Below, one piece after another: positions 20,377-30,278 of a stretch of DNA of 64,000 nt (position 1 is the first letter of the stretch; the number at the start of each line of letters is the position of its first letter). The notes beneath the pieces were generated by a model that was given only the letters and a program-made list of their open reading frames with translations, was not told the DNA's origin and did no database searches. The DNA lies in the NCBI GenBank assembly GCA_964627605.1, contig CAZVGZ010000008.1, positions 1-64,000 of the forward strand, in the 5' to 3' direction. A program made the translations under genes and the position numbers. The stretch is from CAZVGZ01 sp964627605. GTDB lineage: Bacteria; Latescibacterota; MWCZ01; CAZVGZ01.

Positions 20377-21652
20377 CTACTCCACATCGAATCTGAGCAG
20401 CCTATCTGGGTCGTCTGCTGACATGTAGAGCTGCCAGTTCGCTCCCCAGTTTTCCAGTTTTACAAGAACACTGTTCGGTCCTTCATTCAGGTGGACGTTC
20501 AGCTCCTCCTGATGCGGCGTGGCGCCACGACCGATGTGTTTGGAGAACACAACCTCACCATTGAGCCATATTTTTGCGCCGTCGTTGGTGCCCACACTGA
20601 GCTTCACGTCCATATCGCTAGGCGCAACAATCCGGCAATGCGCGTAGCAGATGGTGTTCTCGGTTGTTGCGTAAGCACCGAGAAAATCGGTCAGGCCAGA
20701 CAGGTCGGCGTCGATCGCCTTCCAAGACGCCGGACCATCCATGGTCTCAAACCTCGAAGCACTGTCGTAGCCCAGTTCCGGCGGATATTCCCTGTCGAAT
20801 CTTAGTCTTCCGTTAAGGCTGTCTGCCGCCCCCGCGGAGTTTGTGGTGATGCGAACGGAACAGCTCTGTGCGACCATCCAGTGCGTAGTATCTGAACAGC
20901 AGAGCCACAAAGTTATGCATCCCAGGCGGAAGGTGGTTGTAGAGAGGCCACTGAAGACTGGTGACCGTCTTCCCGGCGTCACTGGTCGCCAGATCGAAAA
21001 GCATCTTGTCGATTGATGCGGAGAACTCCTTCGGCGAGACATTCGCTGTATCGGGTTTGGGAAGCGTCACAACCCCGTCAGTAGACCTAGTCCCATCGTC
21101 AACAATCCAGGCGCGGCCCGTGGCCTCCCACGTCTCCTTTAGATCGTGCGAGTCGGCGGCGGCGTCGGTTATCAGGGTATTGAGATGGTGCATGAGCATC
21201 TGGTGCATCATCATCCAGGCGTTGTCGGTGGTGTCGCCTGGCACCCTCATCGCCAACTCAGGTACCGCGCACACCGACAGCGAATCTATTTTGACCGCTC
21301 CTTGGACGTTCACCTCAACTGAATGGGAGCCTGCCGATAGGTGCGCAAAACAGTCGGTGATATTTGGACCCAAACTCACCTTGCGTATCACCTCTTTGCC
21401 GCCTATGGAAAGCGCTACAAAATCCTCGCCAGTCGCATCGGCTACCAGGGTCAGAAATACCCAGCCGTCGCGAGGGTTTTCGAACTCCAGAGCTGGCTGG
21501 CCAGAACCTGAGATGTTTTCGAAGTGGGCCAACTCGGTGACAAGATTGTTAAGCTTTGTTATCCCACGGGCTGAACCGGTCCCTGAACAGCCGAACGCCA
21601 TCATCGCCAGGGCGACAGACGCTCCAGCTCGTAGTCGCCATTTCCAAGTCAT
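20377..21652 (-). pseudogene. frameshifted lipoprotein with C-terminal beta-sandwich module
   Basis: The first frame (21652 to 20813) begins with a lipoprotein signal (ALAMMAFGC lipobox) and runs through a beta-rich domain to LDGRTELFRS. The continuation is in another frame (to 20377): ITTNSAGAADSLNGRLRFD, then a carbohydrate-binding-like module with GTNDGAKIWLNGEVVF and NSVLVKLENWG. The two frames join at about 20850-20860, where one or two bases are out of register. Together they make one ~420-residue surface lipoprotein, probably glycan-related. Two overlapping genes are less likely because the second frame has no signal or start at the junction. An AAAGGGGAAG-like stretch lies upstream of the first ATG region. 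Confidence 0.7.
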
Positions 21653-21836
21653 TTTTTCTCTTTTCTTAAAGGGGAAGAGGTCTGAATCTTATAGGTACAC
21701 TGTGAAAAAACGTACCGACGCCCAACTGTCCGCCACAAGGCGAGCGAATCATCTGTCCTGCGCGGTGACTCCCCAGACCGGGTGTTCTATATTCGGGCTA
21801 TTCTTCATCCATTCACTGACAACCGGAGGCCGGCCG

Positions 21837-22885
21837 ATGAGTGTAGACCGTGGAAATTCGCTGAGCGATTTGGCGCAATTACAAGAACTACAAAGCAGCG
21901 CGTGTATCGAGTTGGGATCAGACCGGGCGCAAGGGCGACAGAGTCCAGATCGAACCAAACTCCACAAAAACCATTGCGGAGATTTTTGGGCCAGGAGTCA
22001 TCTCGCACATCTGGATCACTATCTCGTGCGAGGACACTGACTACTTAAGGAAGCTGCTTATAAGGGGATATTGGGACGGCGAGGACGAATCTTCCATAGA
22101 TACCCCAGTGGAGGACTTTTTGGCGTCGGTCACGGTTGGGTGACGTCATACCAGTGTGCGCCGTTCAACACGTCTGCCCACGAGACGAAATATGGCGGCA
22201 ACGCAGCGATGAACTGCTGGTTTGCGATGCCTTTCCAAAAGTCCGCCCGTTTTGAGGTGGTCAACGACTGTGACGTGCCCGTTCGCACATTCTATTTCTA
22301 CATCGATTATCAAGCGCACCCATCGCTGGATGAGTCCCCACATTTTCACGCCAAATGGAAACGTGACAACCCATGCGACGGTTGAACTGGGGAAGGCTCG
22401 GTCTGGGCGAGTGCAGAGTGGCAGGAGAGGATGTCGGGTGATGAGGGCGTCAACATTGGAGGCGAGGAGAACTACGTTATTCTCGACGCTGCGGGCCGGG
22501 GCCACTATGTCGGGTGTAACTTGAGCGTAGATAACCTCTACTGGGGTTGGTGAGGTGAGGGTGATGCATCATGATTTTCGTCGATGGTGAAAGTTGGCCA
22601 CCATCGCTCCACGGGACAGGCAGCGAGGACTACTTCTCCCATGCGTGGGGGATGCAGCAAAACGCGCATATGTACAACGGTATGTCGCTCAGCACTGATG
22701 ACGATTTCAACAATCGTGGCAAAGTGACAGTCTACCGATATCACATTGAAGACCCGGTACCGTTTACCGAGTCGGTCCAGGTGACAATCGAACACGGCCA
22801 CGCCAACAACCGCAGCGACGACCTCTGTTCAGTGGCCTACTGGTACCAGTTCCGAACCCCACAAAGGTTTCGCACCGATGCCTGA
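21837..22885 (+). pseudogene. decayed DUF2961 gene
   Basis: The start has a GGAGG ribosome site. The protein can be followed through three frames: MSVDRGNSLSDLAQL; then KNYKAARVSSWDQTG, GPGVISHIWITISC and LIRGYWDGE; then FGVGHGWVTSYQCAPF to GRGHYVGCNLSVDN; then MIFVDGESWPPSLHGTGSEDYF to IEHGHANNRSDD. Frameshifts fall near 21880, 22117 (a run of five T) and 22566. Stops TGA at 22383 and TGA at 22551 interrupt the third segment; the second occupies a position where the family has a second Trp (WWGEGD). Intact DUF2961 proteins are thought to act on glycans. Confidence 0.85.
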
Positions 22886-22935
22886 TGTCGCAGGACGTCT
22901 GCCGAATAGAGGTCCCTGACGAATACTGGCTAGGG

Positions 22936-24183
22936 CTACTGTCCAGAGTAGCCCATATCATCCCAAATGACACGGGCGTTGGCGAGAGCCCCATCGTTCG
23001 GAGTCACCGGCCCTGTCACGCTGGGCCACGGTCCTTGATCGATTCGACGCTCAGGGTCTGGGGTCCAGTGATCGTCAGCGTATTGGGCGCGAACTTCTGG
23101 CGACCGGAAGTCCGGCACCGAGATGGTGTTCGAGTTATCGAGCGCTGAGCGGTAGGCTTGAATGCCCACAATCGACATCGCCACACCGCGATAGACGTCG
23201 AGATAGGGTTGCTCACCGGTTCTGATCGCTTGTGCGAAGTGATAGATAGTAAAAAAATCGCCGCCACCATGACCTGCTTTGGCGGCCTTTTCGTGCTCCG
23301 CAGGAAACTGGGGCAGATAGACCCTCTCGTCCAGTTCGCCATCGTCCGACCAAAACGATTCGCGCCTTAGTCGGAGCATCTCTGGACCACCATGCCTCAT
23401 GTTCTCCATCAAGCCTGTTGAACCATGAATGCGCACAAAATTGCCGTGCCCCGAAAGGCCCACCTGTAGAAGTTTGACAACGGCCCCGCTGTCCATTTTG
23501 ATGGCGATCATCGATGCCGGATCGTTCTGACGGACAGTTCTCTTGGAGAGGTCGCCATCGCCAACCTCACGCGAGATCACAAACCCGTTTACCGACGTCG
23601 GGAGGGTGTCCGTTATATACATCACCGGGGACAGAGAGTGGGTGCAGTAGTAGGTCGCTGGTATCCAGTTGCGCCAGTGATTGAGGCCAGGCGACAGCCG
23701 ATTGATGGTTTCAACCGACGACGGGTGGACATACTCCCCCTCCCCATACTGAAACTCGCCCACCAGACCTGACTGATACAGACGCCGCATCTCCTGGTTG
23801 ACCCGCATGTAGGCGTAGTTCTCAGCAAACAGGTAGATCTTGCCGCTTGCTTCCACCGCTTCAACAAGCTCTACTCCCTCAGCGAGGGTCGAACAGGCAG
23901 CGGTTTCGGACATCACATGGCGACCAGAATTGAGGGTTTTTATAGCTAGAGGGGCGTGTTGGTGGAAATAGTTGGCCAGCACCACCGCGTCCATCTCGTG
24001 ACTGAGGAACTTCTCGAAGTCGGTGTAGATCGCAACGCCGAGTTTTTCGCCTACGACTTCCAGACGCTCTTCCCACGTGTCACAAAGCGCCACCAGCTCC
24101 ATCCCTGGGTGAGCGTTGGCGCTTGCTGCGAACGATTCGCCTCGCCAAACCCCCACGACTCCAACTCTGATAGTGTCAGCCAC
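22936..24183 (-). CDS. Gfo/Idh/MocA-family oxidoreductase
   Basis: The N-terminal Rossmann fold begins IRVGVVGVWRGESFA, a slightly unusual nucleotide-binding loop. VALCDTWEERLE follows, then the ETAACSTLAEGVELVEAVEASGK helix and the ENYAYMR segment typical of the family; I cite these as short motifs only. The C-terminal beta-sheet domain carries the conserved HWRNW and GHGG stretches. The GTG at 24183 is chosen because AAGGAG precedes it by seven bases; the frame is open to 24285. The protein is predicted to oxidise or reduce a sugar or polyol with NAD(P). It points towards the decayed DUF2961 gene and ends the carbohydrate region. Confidence 0.85.
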   Translation of the reverse strand: MADTIRVGVVGVWRGESFAASANAHPGMELVALCDTWEERLEVVGEKLGVAIYTDFEKFLSHEMDAVVLANYFHQHAPLAIKTLNSGRHVMSETAACSTLAEGVELVEAVEASGKIYLFAENYAYMRVNQEMRRLYQSGLVGEFQYGEGEYVHPSSVETINRLSPGLNHWRNWIPATYYCTHSLSPVMYITDTLPTSVNGFVISREVGDGDLSKRTVRQNDPASMIAIKMDSGAVVKLLQVGLSGHGNFVRIHGSTGLMENMRHGGPEMLRLRRESFWSDDGELDERVYLPQFPAEHEKAAKAGHGGGDFFTIYHFAQAIRTGEQPYLDVYRGVAMSIVGIQAYRSALDNSNTISVPDFRSPEVRAQYADDHWTPDPERRIDQGPWPSVTGPVTPNDGALANARVIWDDMGYSGQ

Positions 24184-24362
24184 GGCCCGCTCCTTCTTTC
24201 TTTCTGGGGTGTGTATGGCAAAAAAACAGTGTGGGAAACACCAAAGATACATGCGCGGATCGTGAAGAACACACGACTTCCCCACACGGTTGCCACCTAA
24301 GGTGCGCTGCCACGGACGTTGTCGAAGATGTGGCGTCGCTCGTTGGTGCCGAATAAACTTGG

Positions 24363-24391
24363 TTGCATTTGTAGGTGCGATTGCGTATCAT
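24363..24391 (+). promoter_or_regulatory. candidate promoter of the giant permease gene
   Basis: TTGCAT and TATCAT are separated by 17 bases and lie about 90 bases before the start at 24483, in the gap between divergent genes. It is a consensus match only. Confidence 0.4.
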
Positions 24392-24482
24392 ACACCCTGC
24401 TTTAACAACCTGAGACTTGCGCTGGTCCGGCTCCCAGCCAACCCTTCAGCCCCATTACACCAAGCGGACGACAAGCCTCTAA

Positions 24483-27400
24483 ATGATGAGACGAAACTCC
24501 CTGCGTACAGCAGCGCGATCTTTAGCTCCCGTCCTGCTGCTGGCCCTTTTTGCAGGCGCTGCAGTCGCCGACACTGCTTTGGAGCAGGGGCAGCGCGCTC
24601 TGCGTCTGGCTGCCAGAATCGATTCGTCGCGCTTCGTCGAGCGCATCCGCTCGCTTTCGACCTCCTATCCCAGTCGAATGATCGGATCCGATGGCGATTC
24701 TGCGGCGGCCATGTATGTGGCGAACGCGTTTCGCTCGATAGGCTTGAAAAGTGTTCAGATACAAGAGTTTGAAACGGTAGTAGCCAAAGACTTTCTTAGC
24801 CGTATTATTATCCCCAGCAGCGGCGACACGATTAACCTGCACGCATTTCCTCCAAACTTCGCCAGAACAAACACTGTCCTGCCAGGAGGAATTGCGGGCA
24901 AACTGGTCTACGGCGGGCAGGCGCGCCCAGCCAATCTAAACGGCCAGGATATTGAGAACAGTATTGTTCTCATGGAGATGAACACCGGGCGGCGGTGGAC
25001 GACGATCGCGACTTTGGGTGCACAGGCTGCTCTGTTTATCGAACCGGCTGACCCCTACGAGCGAGAGCTATTCAAAGGGTTCGCCACGTCGGTCAATTTC
25101 CCCAGATTCTGGATTGAGCGAGACGGTGGCCGACGCTTAAAAGAGCACCTCGCTGAAAACCCTGGCACACAGGTTGTCGTTGAAGCCTATCAGCCTTGGC
25201 AGACAGCGAAGGGACGCAATGTCATTGGCTATCTGAATGGCTCGGACCCAGTCTTGTTGCAAGAGACGGTTATTATAACCGCTGGGATTGATGGCTATTC
25301 GACTATTTCCACTCTCGCCCCGGCAGCAGAACAGGCAGGTGGGATCGCGGCACTACTGGAGTTGGCGGAGATTTTTTCTAAATCGCCTCCAGCTAGATCG
25401 GTGATGTTTGTCGGACTCGACGGGGGGGGGGCGAACACAGGACTGGTAGGCGCTCGAACCCTGGTTCAAGCGTTGAAACAGAACTATCCAGGAACGCTTG
25501 CGCTGTTTATCCAACAGTTCCGCGAAGACGTCCGTCTGATCGGCGACAGGAAACTTGCTGCGAAGTTTCCTGAATATCGCGAGGCGACTGACGCTCTGGA
25601 AACAGCGCTTGAGGATATTGTCGATGGGTCTCAGTCAGACGCGGTGGATGATTGGCGGGCGCTGGTGTTGGCCCGCACGGCTTACGTCACTGAATCCAAA
25701 GCCACCTTAGAGCGTCAAGGCGAAGAGCTTGAGCAGGCAAGATCGATCTATGGGCAGGCGGTCGCCCGCGCAGCCAGGATCTTTATTTCGAGCTTCAGGA
25801 CTGTCACCGACGAGCTGGCACCGTTGATCGAGAGGTTTGACGATCTCCACCAGCAGTATCTAGTTCTGCTGCATCGCGACGTTAGCCAGCTCCAACCGAT
25901 CGTGGACGCCGACGCCGACAAAATTCGCACGGATGTGCGTGGGCGACTAGCAGCAGCAAGGCTTTCGGACGTCAAGCGAGCGCTCAAGACGCTGGAGGCC
26001 ATCGGCGGTGACGACTACCGCAGACGCCTGAAGAACACTCTGGATGGTTTTGAGCTAGTAGAGCCTCTACTGCCAAAGCAGATCGCGCTGATGGCCCACC
26101 TCAAACTTAAGAGCCACCAGGACGGGATTGGCGTCTTCTACAAGGGCTTTTTCTTCAATCAGATACCAGACCTGGAGCTCAAGCGAGCGTTTGGCGACAT
26201 TGGCAAGCGGTTTACGAGTTACGCTGCTAACGCGGTCATAAACAGCAATCTAGAGCGGCTTTGGGCGCTATCCGACTCAAAAATAAGGGGTGGGATCAGC
26301 CAAGAGCGCGAAGCATTGATAAGACGCAAGGCCGACTACGAACAACTCGTCGGGATTGAGAATACCGAGACGACACAGACTTACGTCTGGTATCACAGCG
26401 CCTTCAACGCCGTTACATGGCCGCTCGCGCTGATCCTGCTGCTGGTGTCTGGTTGGTTTGTCAGGCGTGTGTTGAAGGATGGCGGACAGCTATCGCCGCG
26501 CCTCATCGTAGGACTCGCACTGGGCCTGCTGCTGGTTGTGTTGAAGATTGCTGGATGGAGGTGGCACGGCACAGCGACAGTTGACCTCGCCATCGACACG
26601 CTGATCGAAAACTACTCGGAGCTGTTGCTCGATGCCGATGAGCTGCCCAGAGACAACAAGAGCAAGATCAGGCTCATCAAAGAAAAAGGTGCCTCCTATC
26701 TCGACATAGTTCAGACGCCAACCTATTTCGCCGATAACATTCGCCACGCGATCTCAAAGACGGTCACGGTGGTGACGGACGAGATCACCGCTGCCGATGC
26801 TGAGTTGGCTCGGATAAACGAGCAGCTTGAGCTTCGCGATACCCCGGTGGCCGCGCTGTCGGATTCGCAGCTAATTAGACTACAACGGCTTATCGTCAAG
26901 CTCGAAGTAGGCGAACCGGAGCGGTTTATAGACGGAGTAGCTGGGACGAAAGGCAAGGCCTGGTCTCACTATCTGCCTAGTGGCGCCGCGTTTCCGAGCG
27001 AAGTGGGTACGATGGGCGGCATTCCCAGCATCGCTCTTGCAACGACAGACGACGCCACTACACTAATCGGCTCACCGTTTGATCGGTTTGAAGCGCTGGA
27101 ACTGGGCAACCTCCTGACCCAGACCCGCACACTGATTGCGGTTCTATCCCAAGGTCTCAACGATCCCTCCCTGCCCGACGATTTCGTTCTAGGCAACTAT
27201 CTGGCGGAGATATGGGGCCAGACACTGGTTGAAGACAGAACAGGCGGAACGCTGGCGGGAGTACCGGTGGACAGCGTTCTGATTATCGTCGACCGTGGTA
27301 TGAGGCGGCAGGTGACCATGAGCGACAAGCGTGGACAGTTTCATCTCTACGGGATGGGACTCGACGGCCGCACGAGTACCAGGAACGCATCTGATTACTG

Positions 27401-30185
27401 GATACACACCTACAAACTATCGCCTGATTCCGGGCACATCCGCTTTGCGCTGGATGTGGGATCGGAGCTGTACAGCTTTGAGCCTACAGTGGCGCAGCGC
27501 GCCCAGAACATGTCGTTCGTGATCTTCCCGTGCGCCTCCATAAGCGTTACCGATCTCATAGACCACCGATACTTTGCGTTTCTGCCTAAAGGCGATGTCT
27601 ACGACGCGCGCACCAACGGTCTGCCTAGGAACTACAGCGTACACATGGCTGTGGCCAGCAGCATGTCGTTCTTCGCCAATGCGGGCCTCAGGGTCAAGTT
27701 CAAATTTGCGCAGGGGCTGTTGGGCACTCGGATGGCGCTGACCGGCGTGCCTGACATAATAAACGAACCCAAGGACCGCGAGGGGATAGGGTTCCCCGTA
27801 CAGGCTGAAACGCTCATAACCCACAGCGCTGCCAGGGCGGCGTGGGACATGTGGCAACTCGATGAAGGCAGGCTCCTGTCGCTTATCAAGCACGGCATTG
27901 TCGACGATGACACCAGAGCTATTCATGACAGCGCCAAGGTTCATCTGGACAAAGCGTTCGCCCACCTGGACGACCTTACATACGACGGCTACCTGACTGA
28001 GGCCCGCACCGCGCTCGCGCTGGAGTCCAGCGTTTTGCCGCAGGTCCTCTCCACAGCAAGCGGCACCCTAAAGGGCGTTCTGTTCTATATGTCGCTGCTC
28101 CTGCCGTTCGCGTTTTTTGCTGAGCGGCTGTTCATAGGTTCGGTAGATGTAAGACGGCAGGCGTTGGGCTTTTTCGGCCTGTTTATACTCATGTTTCTGC
28201 TTATCCAGGCGATTCATCCCGCTTTTGATATCGTGTCGGCACCTCCGATGGTTTTGGTGGCGTTCACCGTGTTTGCGTTGAGCCTTTTTGTCGGCGGGAT
28301 CATTATCAGCAAGTTCTCGGCACAGATGAAGGACATAAGACGAAGCCAGGGCGTAATCCAGACTGATATCGGTCGTCTGTCGGCGATGATTACCGCGTTC
28401 CTGCTAGGCGTCTCCAACCTGCGCAAGAGGAAGATGCGGACTGCGCTTACGTGCGGCACTTTGGTGCTCCTGACTTTCACAGTCCTATCTTTCACTTCTG
28501 TAAGCGAATATCTACGCGTCAACCGCATCCAGCTCACAGAAGAAAAAGCGACATACCCCGGAATCCTCATCAGAGATCGCTATTGGGTAGGTTGGCCCAG
28601 GGATATGCTGGAGGCGATTCAGAATGAGCTGGGGAACGAACAGATCGTCGCCGGACGTGCTTGGCGAGAGGCGTTCGTTTTTGGTGCTGATTTCTTCTTC
28701 CAGTTGGAAGGCCCCACCGGTGAGGAGGCCACCGTCAGCGGTATGGTGGGAATGGAGCCATATGAAAAAGAAGTCACCAACATAGACAGAGCGTTGGTGG
28801 CAGGTCGATGGTTCAATGAGGAGGACCGCAGAGCGATTGTTCTGCCACAGTCGTTGGCGGCGACCATGAGCGTTTCAGAGCAGGATGTGGAAGCAGCGGA
28901 CCCCCCACCGGTCGTACGGTTCCAGGGCACCGAATACTTTGTGGTGGGTGTACTTGGTGATGAGGCGATTCGAGCGATTCTCGATCTTGATGGCGAAGAG
29001 CTTACGTCGGTCAACTGGCAGGTCGCTGACCAGACTCGCAAAACCAGCCGTCAGATGGGTGCGTCAGATGCTGGAGCTGCACAGCCTGGGCAGCGGGACT
29101 CCTATGTCCATTTGGCTCCAGGCCGCTGCGTATTCCTGCCGCTGAATCAGGTTCGTGGCAACGTGGTGAGCATCGCGATCCGTGTGAAGGATCAGTCAGA
29201 AGCGATCCCGCTCATTGAGCGGCTGATCCCCAAATGGGCGATGGAAGTGTTTGTCGGAAACGACGAAGGGACATTCCTCTATTCGGCTGTTGGGTTGACA
29301 AGCCTGGGTGGGCTTGGCGACGTGATGATCCCGGTAGTTATAGCTGCTCTTATCATCCTAAACACTATGCTCGGTGCGGTTTTTGAGCGCACGCGGGAGA
29401 TCGGGATATTTAGCGCGGTTGGGTTGGCGCCTTCGCACATCGCCATGCTGTTTATGGCCGAAGCGTGTGTCTACGCGGTTCTCGGGGCCATCAGCGGATA
29501 CATGATCGGCCAGCTTGTCGGCAAGACGATTGCTGATTTGGGAATAATGGGCGGAGTCACACTAAACTATTCGTCACTATCAGCCGTAGCTTCTACAACG
29601 ATAGTGATGGCGACAGTGCTACTTTCGACTATATATCCGGCCAAACGGGCATCAGAAATCGCGGTTCCGGACATCGCCAGGACATGGAAACTACCGCCAG
29701 CCGATGGTGACGAATGGTATTTTGCGCTCCCGTTCACTCTGATGGACGATGAGTTGGAGGGTCTCAACTCATTCATCGCCTCATATTTCGAGGCGCACCA
29801 CGAAGAGTCGTCGAGCGATTTCTATATCGACGAGATAGATTTCTGGGCGGATGAAGGCCGGTTTATGTTGGAGACGATGGTGTGGCTCGCACCCTACGAT
29901 TTGGGAGTGAGCGAGCTGGTCACTATCATCACCAGCCCTGTGCCAAACGAGGATGGGCTTTTCGCCATGAGCCTCTTGGTGACACGGGTATCAGGCGATG
30001 TGCCGTCGTGGAACCGGGTCAATAGGCGGTTTGTGAATTTCCTGCGTAAGCAACTGCTCATCTGGCGGACGCTATCTATGGACGAGCGGATGACATTCGC
30101 AGAAAAAGGGCGTCGGACATTCAGGGCGGATGGCGATGTTCTGGCTGACGGCGCAACTACAGAAACCGAATCGGCACATGCTTAG
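24483..30185 (+). CDS. 1900-residue M28-peptidase-like / FtsX-type permease fusion
   Basis: A signal peptide (residues 1-29) leads to a PA-like and M28-peptidase-like region (to ~335). The zinc-site motifs are degenerate: TAGIDGY (Gly268 where His is expected) and LDGGGANTG (Gly-Gly where Glu-Glu is expected), so peptidase activity is unlikely. A charged coiled-coil region follows to ~640, then two membrane helices (~643-692), a large domain with a carboxypeptidase-regulatory-like segment near 905-960, and three helices (~1197-1275). The last part is a MacB/FtsX-type permease: helix ~1318-1340, periplasmic domain, and three helices between ~1613 and 1718 with the ERTREIGIFSAVGLAPSHIAMLF signature. 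About 175 cytoplasmic residues end the protein. No ABC ATPase lies nearby. It may export or sense envelope components. An OPT-like gene follows on the same strand. Confidence 0.8.
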   Translation: MMRRNSLRTAARSLAPVLLLALFAGAAVADTALEQGQRALRLAARIDSSRFVERIRSLSTSYPSRMIGSDGDSAAAMYVANAFRSIGLKSVQIQEFETVVAKDFLSRIIIPSSGDTINLHAFPPNFARTNTVLPGGIAGKLVYGGQARPANLNGQDIENSIVLMEMNTGRRWTTIATLGAQAALFIEPADPYERELFKGFATSVNFPRFWIERDGGRRLKEHLAENPGTQVVVEAYQPWQTAKGRNVIGYLNGSDPVLLQETVIITAGIDGYSTISTLAPAAEQAGGIAALLELAEIFSKSPPARSVMFVGLDGGGANTGLVGARTLVQALKQNYPGTLALFIQQFREDVRLIGDRKLAAKFPEYREATDALETALEDIVDGSQSDAVDDWRALVLARTAYVTESKATLERQGEELEQARSIYGQAVARAARIFISSFRTVTDELAPLIERFDDLHQQYLVLLHRDVSQLQPIVDADADKIRTDVRGRLAAARLSDVKRALKTLEAIGGDDYRRRLKNTLDGFELVEPLLPKQIALMAHLKLKSHQDGIGVFYKGFFFNQIPDLELKRAFGDIGKRFTSYAANAVINSNLERLWALSDSKIRGGISQEREALIRRKADYEQLVGIENTETTQTYVWYHSAFNAVTWPLALILLLVSGWFVRRVLKDGGQLSPRLIVGLALGLLLVVLKIAGWRWHGTATVDLAIDTLIENYSELLLDADELPRDNKSKIRLIKEKGASYLDIVQTPTYFADNIRHAISKTVTVVTDEITAADAELARINEQLELRDTPVAALSDSQLIRLQRLIVKLEVGEPERFIDGVAGTKGKAWSHYLPSGAAFPSEVGTMGGIPSIALATTDDATTLIGSPFDRFEALELGNLLTQTRTLIAVLSQGLNDPSLPDDFVLGNYLAEIWGQTLVEDRTGGTLAGVPVDSVLIIVDRGMRRQVTMSDKRGQFHLYGMGLDGRTSTRNASDYWIHTYKLSPDSGHIRFALDVGSELYSFEPTVAQRAQNMSFVIFPCASISVTDLIDHRYFAFLPKGDVYDARTNGLPRNYSVHMAVASSMSFFANAGLRVKFKFAQGLLGTRMALTGVPDIINEPKDREGIGFPVQAETLITHSAARAAWDMWQLDEGRLLSLIKHGIVDDDTRAIHDSAKVHLDKAFAHLDDLTYDGYLTEARTALALESSVLPQVLSTASGTLKGVLFYMSLLLPFAFFAERLFIGSVDVRRQALGFFGLFILMFLLIQAIHPAFDIVSAPPMVLVAFTVFALSLFVGGIIISKFSAQMKDIRRSQGVIQTDIGRLSAMITAFLLGVSNLRKRKMRTALTCGTLVLLTFTVLSFTSVSEYLRVNRIQLTEEKATYPGILIRDRYWVGWPRDMLEAIQNELGNEQIVAGRAWREAFVFGADFFFQLEGPTGEEATVSGMVGMEPYEKEVTNIDRALVAGRWFNEEDRRAIVLPQSLAATMSVSEQDVEAADPPPVVRFQGTEYFVVGVLGDEAIRAILDLDGEELTSVNWQVADQTRKTSRQMGASDAGAAQPGQRDSYVHLAPGRCVFLPLNQVRGNVVSIAIRVKDQSEAIPLIERLIPKWAMEVFVGNDEGTFLYSAVGLTSLGGLGDVMIPVVIAALIILNTMLGAVFERTREIGIFSAVGLAPSHIAMLFMAEACVYAVLGAISGYMIGQLVGKTIADLGIMGGVTLNYSSLSAVASTTIVMATVLLSTIYPAKRASEIAVPDIARTWKLPPADGDEWYFALPFTLMDDELEGLNSFIASYFEAHHEESSSDFYIDEIDFWADEGRFMLETMVWLAPYDLGVSELVTIITSPVPNEDGLFAMSLLVTRVSGDVPSWNRVNRRFVNFLRKQLLIWRTLSMDERMTFAEKGRRTFRADGDVLADGATTETESAHA
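25422..25431 (+). repeat. run of ten G inside the M28-like domain
   Basis: Ten consecutive G encode Gly314-Gly316 and the first base of Ala317 of the giant fusion. The frame is intact at this length. A one-base change would truncate the protein early, so this is a possible slippage (phase-variation) site or a sequencing weak point. Confidence 0.9.
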
Positions 30186-30278
30186 GCGGTGTGGTTGGTC
30201 ATAACGATATGACGTACACTCATTTGATGATGCGGGGTTGGCTCCAGTAAGCCACCTACGCCCAAGAACGACTGATTT

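Noticed and set aside
20961..22040. 359-residue plus-strand open frame
   Set aside because: It is antisense to the lipoprotein gene and then runs into the DUF2961 start in the wrong register; its composition is that of a shadow frame.
5686..22553. UGA read as tryptophan
   Set aside because: TGA occupies plausible Trp positions at 5686 and 22551, but both genes also carry deletions or frame changes, and intact genes (for example those ending at 459 and 40752) use TGA as their final stop at conserved C-termini.
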